Source of the DNA: Ruegeria atlantica
Lineage (GTDB): Bacteria; Pseudomonadota; Alphaproteobacteria; Rhodobacterales; Rhodobacteraceae
Direction of reading: 5' to 3'
Assembly: GCA_013032095.1 (NCBI GenBank)
Contig: WQBJ01000018.1
Span: forward strand, 23,426-87,425
DNA length: 64,000 nucleotides
The position numbers and the translations under genes were made by a program. The notes under the pieces are model-generated. The model searched no databases. It saw only the letters and a list, made by a program, of their open reading frames with translations, and had not been told where the DNA came from. Within the stretch, counting starts at the first letter, position 1. The number at the start of each line of letters is the position of its first letter. This document shows positions 18,749 through 27,840 of the stretch, in pieces.

Positions 18749-18930
18749 TCGAGCACCCGCGCCTCATCGACCAGCATCACCGGAATACCATTGCGGATCG
18801 GGAAAGCCAGACCGGCCGACTTCGAAACCAATTCCTGCTTTTCGGCGTCATAGTGCAGCGTAGTATGCGTCTGCGGACAGATCAGCGCCTCAAGCATGTG
18901 GCGGTCGAAGGAATGTTCGGTTTCGGTCAT
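18745..18930 (-). CDS. Trm112-family protein
   Basis: A 61-residue Trm112/YcaR-type protein. A single ICPQT knuckle lies near residue 18, and a [12 protein letters not shown]-terminus matches the family; bacterial versions often keep only part of the zinc site. In eukaryotes Trm112 activates methyltransferases; the bacterial role is undefined. Its start overlaps the stop of the upstream LON-domain gene by four bases (ATGA), and the two probably form an operon with the thioredoxin-TPR gene. Confidence 0.88.
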   Translation of the reverse strand: MTETEHSFDRHMLEALICPQTHTTLHYDAEKQELVSKSAGLAFPIRNGIPVMLVDEARVLD

Positions 18931-19568
18931 TGGAGTTTTTCCTCGTTTGATCCGCCACGCATGGCGAATTCTATCAATGTCACCAACGTCTCGCGTCGGG
19001 TGCGCAGGCTGGGGGCCTCAAGCAGCGCCTGTTTCTCTTCAGGATCGAAATCCAGCAGCATCGACAATGAGTTCACCAGCAACTCGTCATCCGCGTCTTT
19101 CAGTGTATCCCAATCGGTCGAAAGCTGGCGCGACGAAAAGAACCGCTCGAGCAGTCCAAGGAACGTGTTGCGGTCGAATGCATCGTCCACTTCGGCCTTG
19201 CCGAGATCACGATCAAACCCGTCCCACGACACGGCGCAGCGGCGGTAAGGAGTAAATGCGTCCAGTTCCGACCGAACACGGAACCGCGAGATACCCGTCA
19301 GCGTGATCAGATAGCGGCCATCCTCGGTTTCCGAAAACTGCGTTACCCGCCCCGCGCAACCGATCTGGTGCAACTTACTGTCGTTGCTCTGGCAGGGGTT
19401 GGGCTGCACCATGCCAATCAAGCGTTCTTGCGTCTTCAGCGCGTCATCCAGCATTTGAAGATAACGCGGCTCGAAAATATGCAGCGGCAGGCGCGAGCGG
19501 GGCAGCAACAGCGCCCCGGGCAATGGAAAAACGGATACCGTTTCCGGCAGATCAGCGGGATGCATCAT
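18927..19568 (-). CDS. LON-protease substrate-binding-domain protein
   Basis: A 213-residue stand-alone LON N-terminal (LAN) domain without ATPase or protease parts. [28 protein letters not shown] sequence lies at residues 13-36, and IGCAGRV and GRYLITLTG follow. Such proteins are conserved in alphaproteobacteria; a substrate-adaptor role is often suggested but not shown. It sits 27 bases after the thioredoxin-TPR chaperone gene, which supports a protein quality-control setting. Confidence 0.88.
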   Translation of the reverse strand: MMHPADLPETVSVFPLPGALLLPRSRLPLHIFEPRYLQMLDDALKTQERLIGMVQPNPCQSNDSKLHQIGCAGRVTQFSETEDGRYLITLTGISRFRVRSELDAFTPYRRCAVSWDGFDRDLGKAEVDDAFDRNTFLGLLERFFSSRQLSTDWDTLKDADDELLVNSLSMLLDFDPEEKQALLEAPSLRTRRETLVTLIEFAMRGGSNEEKLQ

Positions 19569-19595
19569 GTATCCGAGTGTAGCTCTGATCGGAAA

Positions 19596-20513
19596 TTAGG
19601 CAAATATCATCGAGCTAAGCTTGCGCCGCCCGTTCAGAACAATCGGATCATTGGGCTTGAGCGCATCGAAGATGGTGAACAGCTGAGTTTTGGCGGCACC
19701 GTCATTCCATTCACGGTCACGACGGAAAAGTTCCAGCAGTTGCGCCACGGCCTCTTCGACATCGCCATTGGCGTGCAGGGCCTGCGCCAGATCGAACCGG
19801 GCCTGATGGTTGCCGGGCTCAGCCTCAACCAATGCGGTCAGCTCGGCCACCGGGCCTGCATCTGCGGCCTGTTTTGCCAGCTCCAGTTGCGCATGGGCCG
19901 CCTCGACTTCCGCCGAAGTAGAAATCTCTGCCGGAGCACCGTTCAGGATCGCCTCGGCCTGCTCCAGATCACCAGCCGCGATATGGGCACGCACCAGACC
20001 ACCATAGGCGGCGGCGTGGTTCGGGTCTTCTCCCAAAATGGCAGCAAAAGTCTGCGCCGCATCTGTGGCGGCTCCTTCGGTCAGCATTTCTTCGGCGGCC
20101 TGAACCGCATCATCCAATTGGCCACCGGGGCTTTCGCCACCCGCAGCCTCGATCACACGATCAACAAAGGCCTTGATCTCAGACCCCGGCAAAGCGCCCT
20201 GAAACCCGTCGACCGGTTGGCCTTTGAAAAAGGCATAAACGGTCGGGATCGACTGAATACGCATCTGCGAGGCAATCATCTGCGCCTCGTCTACGTTGAT
20301 CTTGACCATCTTCACTGCGCCCTTGGCAGCGGTCACAGCCTCTTCCAGTGCGGGGCCCAGCGTTTTGCACGGACCACACCAGGGTGCCCAGAAATCCACA
20401 ATGATCGGGGTTTCCTGAGAAGCTTCGACCACATCGGCCATAAACGTGGCCTCAGATCCGTCCTTGATCAGATCGGTGGCCTCGGGGCTGGCTGCGGCGT
20501 TCAGAAGGTCCAT
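19596..20513 (-). CDS. Thioredoxin-TPR fusion, CnoX/YbbN-like chaperone
   Basis: A 305-residue protein. A thioredoxin domain occupies about residues 20-125 and carries an intact WCGPC active site with Cys46 and Cys49; tetratricopeptide-like helices fill the remainder. This is the CnoX (YbbN) architecture, a holdase that protects proteins from over-oxidation and hands them to GroEL. E. coli CnoX lacks the CxxC, whereas the intact CGPC here resembles the redox-active Caulobacter type. It heads a short operon with the LON-domain and Trm112 genes. Confidence 0.9.
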   Translation of the reverse strand: MDLLNAAASPEATDLIKDGSEATFMADVVEASQETPIIVDFWAPWCGPCKTLGPALEEAVTAAKGAVKMVKINVDEAQMIASQMRIQSIPTVYAFFKGQPVDGFQGALPGSEIKAFVDRVIEAAGGESPGGQLDDAVQAAEEMLTEGAATDAAQTFAAILGEDPNHAAAYGGLVRAHIAAGDLEQAEAILNGAPAEISTSAEVEAAHAQLELAKQAADAGPVAELTALVEAEPGNHQARFDLAQALHANGDVEEAVAQLLELFRRDREWNDGAAKTQLFTIFDALKPNDPIVLNGRRKLSSMIFA

Positions 20514-20589
20514 GGCATTTATTCTCCGGTTCGAACTTGCGCTCTATATGCAACCGCTTGGCTCAGAAACCAAGGGCAGAGTTACGTCT

Positions 20590-21378
20590 TCACAGGTCGA
20601 AACTGGCAAAAACGGGGGCGTGGTCGCTGGGTTTTTCCCACCCGCGCGCGTCGCGCAGGACGCGGCTGGAATGGCCCGCGTTCGAGATATCTGGCGTAGC
20701 CCAGACATGATCCAGACGCCGCCCTTTATCTGCCGCATCCCAATCACGCGCACGATAGGACCACCAGCTATAAATCTGCCCCTCGGGGATATCCTTGCGA
20801 GTGATGTCGACCCAACCACCTGCATCCTGAGTTTCCGCCAGCGTTTCAACCTCGATCGGCGTGTGCGAGACCACCTTGAGCAGTTGCTTATGGGACCACA
20901 CGTCATCCTCACGCGGCGCAATGTTCAAATCACCCACTAGAATGGATTTCTTGGGCTTTTCCGAGCGGAACCAATCGCGCATCTCGGTGAGATAGTCCAG
21001 TTTCTGGCCGAATTTCTCGTTCACCTCACGATCCGGCACATCACCACCCGCGGGGACATAGAAGTTGTGGATCGTCACGCCGTTCTCCAGCCGCCCAGCG
21101 ATATGGCGGGCGTGGCCGAGACTGGCGAAATCCTTGTCGCCCACCTCTTCCATCGGCAGGCGCGACAGGATGGCGACACCGTTATAGCCCTTTTGCCCAC
21201 GGGCAATCATGTGGGTGTAGCCCAGTTCGGCAAACCCTTCGGTCGGAATCTTTTCAACCGGGGACTTACACTCCTGCAAACACAGAACATCCGGCGCCTC
21301 TTCCCGCAGCAGTTTCAGCACGATAGGCTCGCGCAGGCGGACTGAGTTGATGTTCCAGGTGGCAATGGTGAAGGGCAT
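20590..21378 (-). CDS. xth: Exodeoxyribonuclease III
   Basis: A 262-residue endonuclease/exonuclease/phosphatase-fold enzyme. ATWNINSVR at the N-terminus, LQECK near residue 36, GDLNIAPREDD near residue 150 and the C-terminal SDHAPV motif supply the metal- and phosphate-binding residues. It acts in base-excision repair as an AP endonuclease and 3' exonuclease. The start at 21378 places ATWN next to the N-terminus; an in-frame codon at 21399 would add seven residues. AGAGGAAAT precedes it. Confidence 0.95.
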   Translation of the reverse strand: MPFTIATWNINSVRLREPIVLKLLREEAPDVLCLQECKSPVEKIPTEGFAELGYTHMIARGQKGYNGVAILSRLPMEEVGDKDFASLGHARHIAGRLENGVTIHNFYVPAGGDVPDREVNEKFGQKLDYLTEMRDWFRSEKPKKSILVGDLNIAPREDDVWSHKQLLKVVSHTPIEVETLAETQDAGGWVDITRKDIPEGQIYSWWSYRARDWDAADKGRRLDHVWATPDISNAGHSSRVLRDARGWEKPSDHAPVFASFDL

Positions 21379-21571
21379 GGGGCGGATTTCCTCTGTCACG
21401 GTTGGCGCAGGTTAGCGTGGTAGGGGATGGGGTACCATCGGAAAAACCTTGCTGCGCCACATATCGGGTTGAATAGACCGAGCGCGTTATCGACCAAGGA
21501 ATCCTTTACAAGAAACATATATCCAATACTCTGAATTTGTGAATTTTCGATAGTAAAGGGGGGGGCCACCA

Positions 21572-22837
21572 GTGAAGCCATTAACATCGAAGTTAGTTTT
21601 TTCTGCGTGGATTTGCTTGTGCTCTCCACCTGCCTTTGCGCAGTATTTCGGACACGAATACGAAGGCACTCAAGCTCCGATCCGGGAGGGCGAACAACCC
21701 GTGATCCCGCTTGATACGGAAGATCCGACCTACAACGCGTGGCGCACCCCGTTGCCAAGCTTTGACGGCGCCGAGCGGGCGGATGGACCGATCGATCTGC
21801 AACGGTTCTATGGTCAGGGCTTCATGCAGATACCAACGTTTCTGCACCAACCGATTGCTTTAACGCCGGCAGACCTTGCCGCAGGTGAGGTCGATGTTGC
21901 CATCATGGGCGCCTTTACGGATATGGGCGGCGGAATGCGCGGTGCGTCTCATGGTCCAAACGCGGTCAGGGCATCGTCGATGTATTTGGGGTATGGTGCG
22001 CGGCAACCGCACATGCACGTGATGGTAGACCCGCTTCAGGACATGACCGTTGTCGATTATGGCAATGCCCCTAACGATATGCTGAGCACCGAACGCACCA
22101 TCCACGCGGTTCGGTCCTTTGTTCGGCAGGCCGCCGAGGTCCAGCATGAAGATGGCACCCGTGTCATTCCGTTTATCGTCGGCGGCGACCATTCTCTGAT
22201 GTATGCGGATGTTGCTGCTCTTGTCGATGTGTACGGCAAGGGGAATGTGGGCGTGGTCCATTTCGACGCGCATTATGATGCTGGCAAATACGGGCTTGGC
22301 CACCTGATCAACCACGGTATGCCCGTTTATCGCCTGATCGAGGAAGGGCTGGTTCCTGGCAAGAACTTCATTCAGGTTGCATTGCGCGGCTATTATCCGG
22401 ACGAACGCGCGTTTGAATGGATGCGTGAGAACGGATTTCGGTATCACACAATGGCCGAGATCGAAGATCGCGGTTGGGACGCCGTGATGGAAGATGCCAT
22501 TGCCGAGGCGAAGGATGGCCCGGAATACATTTTCGTATCATTCGACATCGACACACTGGACCCTGCTTTTGTGCCCGGCACAGGAACGCCGGAACCCGGA
22601 GGACTGATGCCGCGTGAGGCATTTCACATCCTGCGGCGTCTTTGTGCCGAAACCAACCTGGTTGGATTCGAACTCGTTGAGCTGTCACCGCACATGGACC
22701 CAACATATGTTTCAGCATTGAACGCCAATCGATTGCTGAGAGAGTGCCTGACCGGTGTAGCCATGAACAAGCTGGGTATCACCGAGCCAGACTACCGGAG
22801 CCCTTTGACTGTTACCCATGGGCAGAACGACAATTAA
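21572..22837 (+). CDS. Exported ureohydrolase (agmatinase/arginase family)
   Basis: A 421-residue protein with an N-terminal Sec signal peptide, probably cleaved after AFA at residue 23. A complete ureohydrolase domain follows. All six manganese ligands are present: His207 (GGDHS), Asp232, His234 and Asp236 (DAHYD), and Asp325 and Asp327 (DIDTLDP). Family members hydrolyse guanidino groups (agmatine, arginine, guanidinobutyrate and others) to urea and an amine, normally in the cytosol, so export is unusual. The GTG start follows a G-rich ribosome site. The DUF3299 gene overlaps its 3' end by 20 bases. Substrate not assignable. Confidence 0.88.
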   Translation: MKPLTSKLVFSAWICLCSPPAFAQYFGHEYEGTQAPIREGEQPVIPLDTEDPTYNAWRTPLPSFDGAERADGPIDLQRFYGQGFMQIPTFLHQPIALTPADLAAGEVDVAIMGAFTDMGGGMRGASHGPNAVRASSMYLGYGARQPHMHVMVDPLQDMTVVDYGNAPNDMLSTERTIHAVRSFVRQAAEVQHEDGTRVIPFIVGGDHSLMYADVAALVDVYGKGNVGVVHFDAHYDAGKYGLGHLINHGMPVYRLIEEGLVPGKNFIQVALRGYYPDERAFEWMRENGFRYHTMAEIEDRGWDAVMEDAIAEAKDGPEYIFVSFDIDTLDPAFVPGTGTPEPGGLMPREAFHILRRLCAETNLVGFELVELSPHMDPTYVSALNANRLLRECLTGVAMNKLGITEPDYRSPLTVTHGQNDN

Positions 22838-23360
22838 GCTTCGGATTGTATCGGCTGTATCGGTTGCATTACTCGGCTCGGGTTCCTTGGCTGAACCTCT
22901 CCGCGTGTCATGGGGTGACCTTCGGAAAGAGCGACCTCAGGAATGCTCTGAACTGCTCGCGAATTATCTCTCGAACGCGAATTGCACAGGTACAAATGTG
23001 TCGGACCGTATGCTCTCAATGCAACTTGCTGAGTGTACGCCGGGCAACGCAAAGCTGGATGGCAATGTGATCCGCATTGCAGGCTATGCCCACCCGGTAG
23101 AGTTTGAGTTTAGGAACGTGAAGCGCTTCCTTCTTGTTCCACCGATGCGTAAGGAGTGCCGCCATCCCCTTCCACCTCTACCAGATCAGGTTATCGTGGT
23201 GGAATATCCTGAAGGCCTTGATATTGATGCTGATCCGGTTTGGATCACAGGCCGTCTGCAAATTCGGCCAAGTGGAAACGATATTGCGCCTTCAGCCTAT
23301 CGGATCAATGCCACAAAAGTTGCAACCGCAACCATTCCAGATATTTCAGCCCCAGAGTAA
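22818..23360 (+). CDS. DUF3299-like exported protein
   Basis: A 180-residue protein with a Sec signal peptide ending near SLA (about residue 25). The body has the DUF3299 pattern: LDGNVIRIAGY-hPVEFE, FLLVPP, a C-HPLPPLPDQVIVVEYP core and PVWITGRL. Function unknown for the family. The start lies inside the ureohydrolase gene (20-base overlap), so the two are translationally coupled and probably act together in the periplasm. The usual cysteine-histidine cluster of the family appears altered (KECRHP in place of ACIHVP). Confidence 0.72.
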   Translation: MGRTTIKLRIVSAVSVALLGSGSLAEPLRVSWGDLRKERPQECSELLANYLSNANCTGTNVSDRMLSMQLAECTPGNAKLDGNVIRIAGYAHPVEFEFRNVKRFLLVPPMRKECRHPLPPLPDQVIVVEYPEGLDIDADPVWITGRLQIRPSGNDIAPSAYRINATKVATATIPDISAPE

Positions 23361-23405
23361 TCCACTTGGCCTGGCCGGATTTGGATCAGCAGGTCAAGGC
23401 ACCGT

Positions 23406-23434
23406 GCAAAAAAAGGCCGGGCCAAAGGCCCGGC
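23406..23434 (-). terminator. Rho-independent terminator downstream of the CenR-like gene
   Basis: Read on the minus strand, an eight-base-pair GC stem (23416-23423 with 23427-23434) with a TTT loop is followed by seven Ts (23408-23414). It stands 105 bases after the response-regulator stop. Confidence 0.85.
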
Positions 23435-23538
23435 AGTCCAACAGGGAGGTGCATGTCATAACCCGGACATGCGCGGGTTGGGAGTAATCTAATTACACAT
23501 CCAGAGTATCACTTTGATCCACGTCAATCCACAACGAG

Positions 23539-24225
23539 TTAAGAGACCAGACGATATCCGCCCGATTCTGTGACCAAAAGGCGCGCATTCGACGGGTCGG
23601 GCTCGATCTTCTGGCGCAGACGATAGATGTGGGTCTCCAGCGTGTGGGTGGTGACGCCAGCGTTATAGCCCCAGACCTCGTGCAGCAGAACATCGCGGGC
23701 AACTACACCATCGGTCGAACGGTACAGGAACTTGAGAATGTTGGTTTCTTTCTCGGTCAGCCGGATTTTGCGATCCTCTTCGGTGATCAGCATCTTCATT
23801 GCGGGTTTGAAGGTGTACGGCCCCAGGACAAAGACAGCATCCTCGGATTGTTCGTGCTGACGCAGCTGCGCGCGAATGCGGGCCAGAAGAACCGGAAACT
23901 TGAAAGGTTTGGAGACATAGTCGTTGGCCCCAGCGTCCAGACCCAAGATTGTATCTGCATCGCTGTCATGGCCGGTCAGCATGAGAATCGGGCTTTTGAC
24001 GCCTTGTTTGCGCATCAGGCGGCACAGTTCTCGCCCATCGGTATCCGGCAGGCCGACGTCCAGAATGACCAGATCATAGATCGCTTCGCGCGCGCGCTCC
24101 ATCGCTGACTGACCGTCATGAGCTTCGAACACGTCGAAATCCTCGGTCATCACAAGTTGTTCGCTGAGCGCCTCGCGCAGGTCTTCGTCGTCATCCACCA
24201 GCAGGATTTTCTTGAGCTGAGCCAT
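23539..24225 (-). CDS. OmpR-family response regulator, CenR-like
   Basis: A 228-residue regulator: receiver domain residues 5-120 with acidic pocket DDD at 11-13, phosphoacceptor Asp56 and the conserved SKPF lysine. An OmpR-type winged helix follows (about 130-227, ending LVTESGGYRLVS). The N-terminus closely resembles CenR, the cell-envelope regulator of alphaproteobacteria, from my memory of the family. AGGAGG stands seven bases before the ATG at 24225. No sensor kinase gene adjoins, as is common for CenR. Identity as CenR is likely but needs a tree. Confidence 0.9.
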   Translation of the reverse strand: MAQLKKILLVDDDEDLREALSEQLVMTEDFDVFEAHDGQSAMERAREAIYDLVILDVGLPDTDGRELCRLMRKQGVKSPILMLTGHDSDADTILGLDAGANDYVSKPFKFPVLLARIRAQLRQHEQSEDAVFVLGPYTFKPAMKMLITEEDRKIRLTEKETNILKFLYRSTDGVVARDVLLHEVWGYNAGVTTHTLETHIYRLRQKIEPDPSNARLLVTESGGYRLVS

Positions 24226-24321
24226 GTCCGGTCCTCCTAAGCCTTTTCCACCACTTGCGGGCGGAAGATGCAATCAACAAGGTTTACTGCAGTCGTTTCA
24301 CGCCCTCGTGTCTGAGGCGGA

Positions 24322-24340
24322 GGAAATGTTTCACATTTCC
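24322..24340. promoter_or_regulatory. Palindrome between the CenR-like gene and ribA
   Basis: GGAAATG at 24322-24328 and CATTTCC at 24334-24340 flank a five-base TTTCA centre. It lies in the 162-base divergent promoter region, so it could be an operator for either gene. It is too small for an FMN riboswitch, and I see no RFN-type structure before ribA. Confidence 0.4.
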
Positions 24341-24387
24341 GTCTGATCAGGCTAGGAGAAGGGCCAAATCGTTACAGGTTAGAACAG

Positions 24388-25482
24388 ATGAGTCTCGTCC
24401 CGGATGTATCAGAATTGCTTGCTCGGGCCCGTGCGGATTTGCGCATGGGGGTACCGGTAGCCCTGACCGATGACAGCGGTTTCAGCGTCCTGGCCGTCGC
24501 GACAGAAACGCTGAGCGCGCAACGTCTTGCAGATTTGCGTGGGCTAGGCGGCGAGCCCGTTGTGGCCATCACCGGACGTCGGGCTGAAACGTTGAAGGCG
24601 CGTGCCTATGATGGCGATTTGGCGCGGGTAATTATCCCTGCAGATGTGGATATCGCGTGGGTTCAGGCGGTGGCAGATCCCTCGGACGACCTGAACGCGC
24701 CGATGAAAGGCCCCCTGATGACTGAACGCCAGGGCAACGCCAACCTGCACCGTATTGCCATTGCCCTGACCAAGTCAGCACGCCTGCTGCCTGCAGCGGT
24801 TGTTGTGCCCATTGAGGACGGTCGCGATTTTGCAGTGACACATGGCCTGACATGCATCGATCACACCCGCGCGGCCCCGCATCTGGCTGATCGCAGTGAA
24901 CTGCACGAAGTTGTTGCGGCCCGTTTGCCAATGGAAGTGTCCGAAGCCGGACGACTCCATGTGTTCCGACCCGAGGACGGTGGCGAAGAGCATTACGCCG
25001 TCGAAATCGGTCGCCCCGATCGGGACAAGCCAGTCTTGGCGCGCCTGCACTCGGCCTGTTTCACAGGTGACCTAATGGGTAGTCTGAAATGCGACTGCGG
25101 CCCCCAATTGCGCGGCGCGCTGGCGCAGATGGGCTCAGAAGGGGCCGGAATTCTGCTGTACCTGAATCAGGAGGGGCGCGGAATCGGTCTGGCCAACAAG
25201 ATGCGGGCCTATTTTCTGCAGGATCAGGGCTTTGACACGGTCGAGGCCAATCACCGACTGGGGTTCGAGGATGACGAGCGCGATTTCCGGCTTGGCTCGG
25301 ACATTCTGAAATCTCTGGGTTTCAGCTCGGTACGGTTGCTCACTAACAACCCTGCGAAAATCGCGATGATGGAGAATACCGGTATCGCCGTCACTGAGCG
25401 CGTCCCTCTGAAAGTTGGCGAAACTGCTCATAACCAGGGGTATCTGGCAACCAAGGCGGCCAAATCAGGGCATCTGCTGTGA
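24388..25482 (+). CDS. ribA: GTP cyclohydrolase II (RibA) with degenerate N-terminal domain
   Basis: A 364-residue protein. The C-terminal half is a complete GTP cyclohydrolase II: zinc ligands Cys224, Cys235 and Cys237 and an EGRGIGL motif near residue 264. It opens GTP to start riboflavin synthesis. The N-terminal 150 residues resemble a DHBP-synthase (RibB) domain but lack the acidic DDExRE-EGD active-site sequence, so that activity is probably lost. Its stop overlaps the start of the transpeptidase gene by four bases. Confidence 0.92.
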   Translation: MSLVPDVSELLARARADLRMGVPVALTDDSGFSVLAVATETLSAQRLADLRGLGGEPVVAITGRRAETLKARAYDGDLARVIIPADVDIAWVQAVADPSDDLNAPMKGPLMTERQGNANLHRIAIALTKSARLLPAAVVVPIEDGRDFAVTHGLTCIDHTRAAPHLADRSELHEVVAARLPMEVSEAGRLHVFRPEDGGEEHYAVEIGRPDRDKPVLARLHSACFTGDLMGSLKCDCGPQLRGALAQMGSEGAGILLYLNQEGRGIGLANKMRAYFLQDQGFDTVEANHRLGFEDDERDFRLGSDILKSLGFSSVRLLTNNPAKIAMMENTGIAVTERVPLKVGETAHNQGYLATKAAKSGHLL

Positions 25483-25979
25483 CGCCTGATGATCTGGTAC
25501 TGACCCCGCGCGGAGTGCGGTTCGCTGGGCGGGTCTTTCCCTGTTCGATCGGCAAAGGCGGGCTGAGCAACACCAAGCGCGAAGGGGATGGGGCCACACC
25601 GACAGGCAAACATCACATCGTCGGGATGCTGTATCGGCCGGACAGAATTACAAAACCTGCCGAATGGGCGATTCCCATCGGCCCTCGCGATCTATGGTCA
25701 GATGATGGCGGGGACAGCCGCTATAACACCCTCGTCAGCGCGCCTTACAGTTTCAGCCATGAAAAACTGCGTCGCGCCGATCCTTTATATGATCTGGTGC
25801 TGATCACCGACTGGAACTGGCCCGATGCGGTGCCAGGTCACGGGTCGGCAATTTTCATCCACCAATGGCGGCGGCCCGGCCATCCGACCGAGGGTTGCAT
25901 TGCCTTCCGCCGCGATCACCTGCGATGGATCGCGGAAAAGGTCTCCTTGGGCACGCGTCTTATTATTCCTCAGGCTTAA
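25479..25979 (+). CDS. L,D-transpeptidase-family (YkuD) protein
   Basis: A 166-residue YkuD domain with the catalytic motif HQWRRPGHPTEGC, nucleophile Cys140, preceded by SAIFIH. It starts at GTG overlapping the ribA stop (GTGA). No signal peptide is visible, as in the short ErfK/YkuD-like proteins of this order, so a periplasmic cross-linking role is not certain. The family forms 3-3 peptidoglycan cross-links or attaches proteins to the wall. Its last 17 bases overlap the convergent PLP-protein gene. Confidence 0.85.
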   Translation: MTPDDLVLTPRGVRFAGRVFPCSIGKGGLSNTKREGDGATPTGKHHIVGMLYRPDRITKPAEWAIPIGPRDLWSDDGGDSRYNTLVSAPYSFSHEKLRRADPLYDLVLITDWNWPDAVPGHGSAIFIHQWRRPGHPTEGCIAFRRDHLRWIAEKVSLGTRLIIPQA

Positions 25980-26622
25980 CGCGCGCACCAAATATGGCGG
26001 AACCCACGCGCACATGGGTGGCCCCCAAGGCGATGGCTTGCTCAAAGTCCCCACTCATCCCCATAGAAAGACCAACCAGTCCGTTGCGCTCTGCAATCTT
26101 CGCCAGCAGAGCGAAATGCAGTGAGGGCTCTTCTTCAACCGGCGGGATGCACATCAGGCCCTGAACCGGCAGGTCCAGGTCCCGACACTCTGCAATGAAG
26201 GCATCGGCCTCTGCGGGCAGGATACCGGCCTTCTGGTCTTCCTCACCGGTATTGACCTGAATGAACAGGACCGGACATGTGCCCATTTCCTGCGCCAGCC
26301 GCGCCAGTGTCTTAGCCAGTTTGGGCCGGTCGACCGAATGGATTGTGCTGAACAACTCGATCGCCTGTCTGGCCTTGTTGGTTTGCAGCGGGCCAATCAA
26401 GTGAAGATCGATATCTGAGAACTGCTCCATAAAGTTTGGCCATTTTCCGACAGCTTCCTGAACCCGGTTTTCACCGAAACACCGATGGCCCTGCTCCAGA
26501 ACGGCCTGAACGCGTTCATTCGGCTGCACCTTGGAAACGGCGATCAGTTTAACTGACCCGGCAGGTTGCCCAGCAGCGGTTTCAGCTTTGGTGATGCGGG
26601 CAGTGATATCTTGCAGCGACAT
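25963..26622 (-). CDS. YggS-family PLP-binding protein (PLPBP)
   Basis: A 219-residue alanine-racemase-like barrel without the second domain. PLP-binding Lys31 sits in LIAVSKVQP; the GENRVQE, HLIGPLQTNK and SMGMSGDFEQAIALGATHVRVGSAIFG motifs are all family-diagnostic. It buffers pyridoxal phosphate and affects amino-acid balance. The start at 26622 is preferred over 26661 because homologues begin with this sequence. Convergent with, and overlapping, the transpeptidase gene. Confidence 0.95.
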   Translation of the reverse strand: MSLQDITARITKAETAAGQPAGSVKLIAVSKVQPNERVQAVLEQGHRCFGENRVQEAVGKWPNFMEQFSDIDLHLIGPLQTNKARQAIELFSTIHSVDRPKLAKTLARLAQEMGTCPVLFIQVNTGEEDQKAGILPAEADAFIAECRDLDLPVQGLMCIPPVEEEPSLHFALLAKIAERNGLVGLSMGMSGDFEQAIALGATHVRVGSAIFGARVKPEE

Positions 26623-26669
26623 AGGGTTCCTCAATCTGCTTTGACCGCAGAGAAACACCAAGTAGGCAC

Positions 26670-26702
26670 AAAAGAAAAGGGCAGGTCCGAAGACCTGCCC
26701 TT
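26670..26702 (-). terminator. Porin terminator with UUCG tetraloop
   Basis: On the minus strand an eleven-base-pair stem (26677-26687 with 26692-26702) closes a TTCG tetraloop and is followed by a T-rich tail. This very stable form suits a highly expressed gene. Confidence 0.88.
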
Positions 26703-26725
26703 AAACCTTGCGGTTTCAGATCAAC

Positions 26726-27805
26726 TTAGAAGTTGAACTGAGCACCGAAGTCAGCTTGGATGCGGCTGTCGCAAACGCTGCAGTCGTTCTGGCCGATACC
26801 ACCGCGCAGCGATGCACCGCCGCCCAGGTCGTAGATGGCACCGATTGCGATCTGCTGGGTGTCAGCGTCGGCCGAACCGTCACCGTAGGCGAACAGCAGG
26901 GTGGTTGCGGCGCCCACGTTGTAGGAAGCCGACAGACCCCATGCGGTGCCGTCAGTTGCATCAACTTCGGTGTTATCGTCTGCAACAAACAGCGTACCGC
27001 CGAAGTCACCCCATTCGCCGCCCAGGGTCAGAACGGTCAGGCTCGGCTTGTCGCCGTCCGCGTCAGTTTGACCATAGGCCAGAGCCGCAGTGATGTTGTT
27101 GAAGGTGTAAGTCGCGCTTACGTCCCAACGGTCTGCACTGTCGGTTTCAGCAGTGAAGATCGGAACATCGGCGCCATTGGCAGTAATCGTACGCGTTACT
27201 GGGTCCTGCTGGTCATACGATGCGCCGAAGGCAAAATCGCCAACTGCGTACTGGAAGAACACAGCGTTCGCGCCCGGGTTGCTGCCCGAAACATAGCTCA
27301 GGAAGCTGTAGTCAACGCCCGAGTACTGACCTGCGAACAGTTCCAGACCAACTTCGTTACCGTAGTAGTTGGCGAGGTTGTCGAACGAACCGGCGACGTT
27401 GCCGGCGTCAACACGCAGACCACCGTAGATGACCGAGAAGCGCGCGCCGTTCAGCTGGGCGTTGTTGGCTTCGCCGGTTGCCGAGTTTTCGTCGGCTTGC
27501 AGACGAACACGGCCTTCAAAGCGAACGCCGCCATCGGTTTCAGTGAAACCGTCGATGTTCAGACGGAAGCGCGATACCAGGATGGTGTCGGTGCCTTCGA
27601 CGGCTGCAGTAACTGTTGGATCAGTAACAACGGCACCACCAGCGGTGGTGAATGTACCTTCGATCACTGTGGTGGTGGAGAAGCTACGATCTTCCAGATA
27701 ACCAACACCAAAACGGCCGTAACCGCTGAAGTTAACGCCGGACTCGGCCGCTGCAACACCTGCGGTTGCGATCAGAGCGGTCGATGCGAAGAGAACTTTT
27801 TTCAT
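26726..27805 (-). CDS. Outer-membrane porin (Rhodobacter type)
   Basis: A 359-residue protein with a signal peptide ending VAAA, beta-strand-rich sequence of alternating polarity, many acidic loops and a C-terminal phenylalanine (GAQFNF) needed for BAM insertion. This matches the general porins of Rhodobacterales, trimeric sixteen-strand channels. Two cysteines lie close together near the end (CSVC). Codon choice is noticeably uniform, as in abundant proteins. GAGGG precedes the ATG, a UUCG terminator follows, and a tandem 12-base repeat lies upstream. Confidence 0.92.
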   Translation of the reverse strand: MKKVLFASTALIATAGVAAAESGVNFSGYGRFGVGYLEDRSFSTTTVIEGTFTTAGGAVVTDPTVTAAVEGTDTILVSRFRLNIDGFTETDGGVRFEGRVRLQADENSATGEANNAQLNGARFSVIYGGLRVDAGNVAGSFDNLANYYGNEVGLELFAGQYSGVDYSFLSYVSGSNPGANAVFFQYAVGDFAFGASYDQQDPVTRTITANGADVPIFTAETDSADRWDVSATYTFNNITAALAYGQTDADGDKPSLTVLTLGGEWGDFGGTLFVADDNTEVDATDGTAWGLSASYNVGAATTLLFAYGDGSADADTQQIAIGAIYDLGGGASLRGGIGQNDCSVCDSRIQADFGAQFNF

Positions 27806-27840
27806 CTTGTTTCCCTCGGTTTCAAAGTTTTTCTACTCGA

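Noticed and set aside
24226..24387. FMN riboswitch upstream of ribA
   Set aside because: The gap is short and shows only one small palindrome, not the multi-stem RFN structure.
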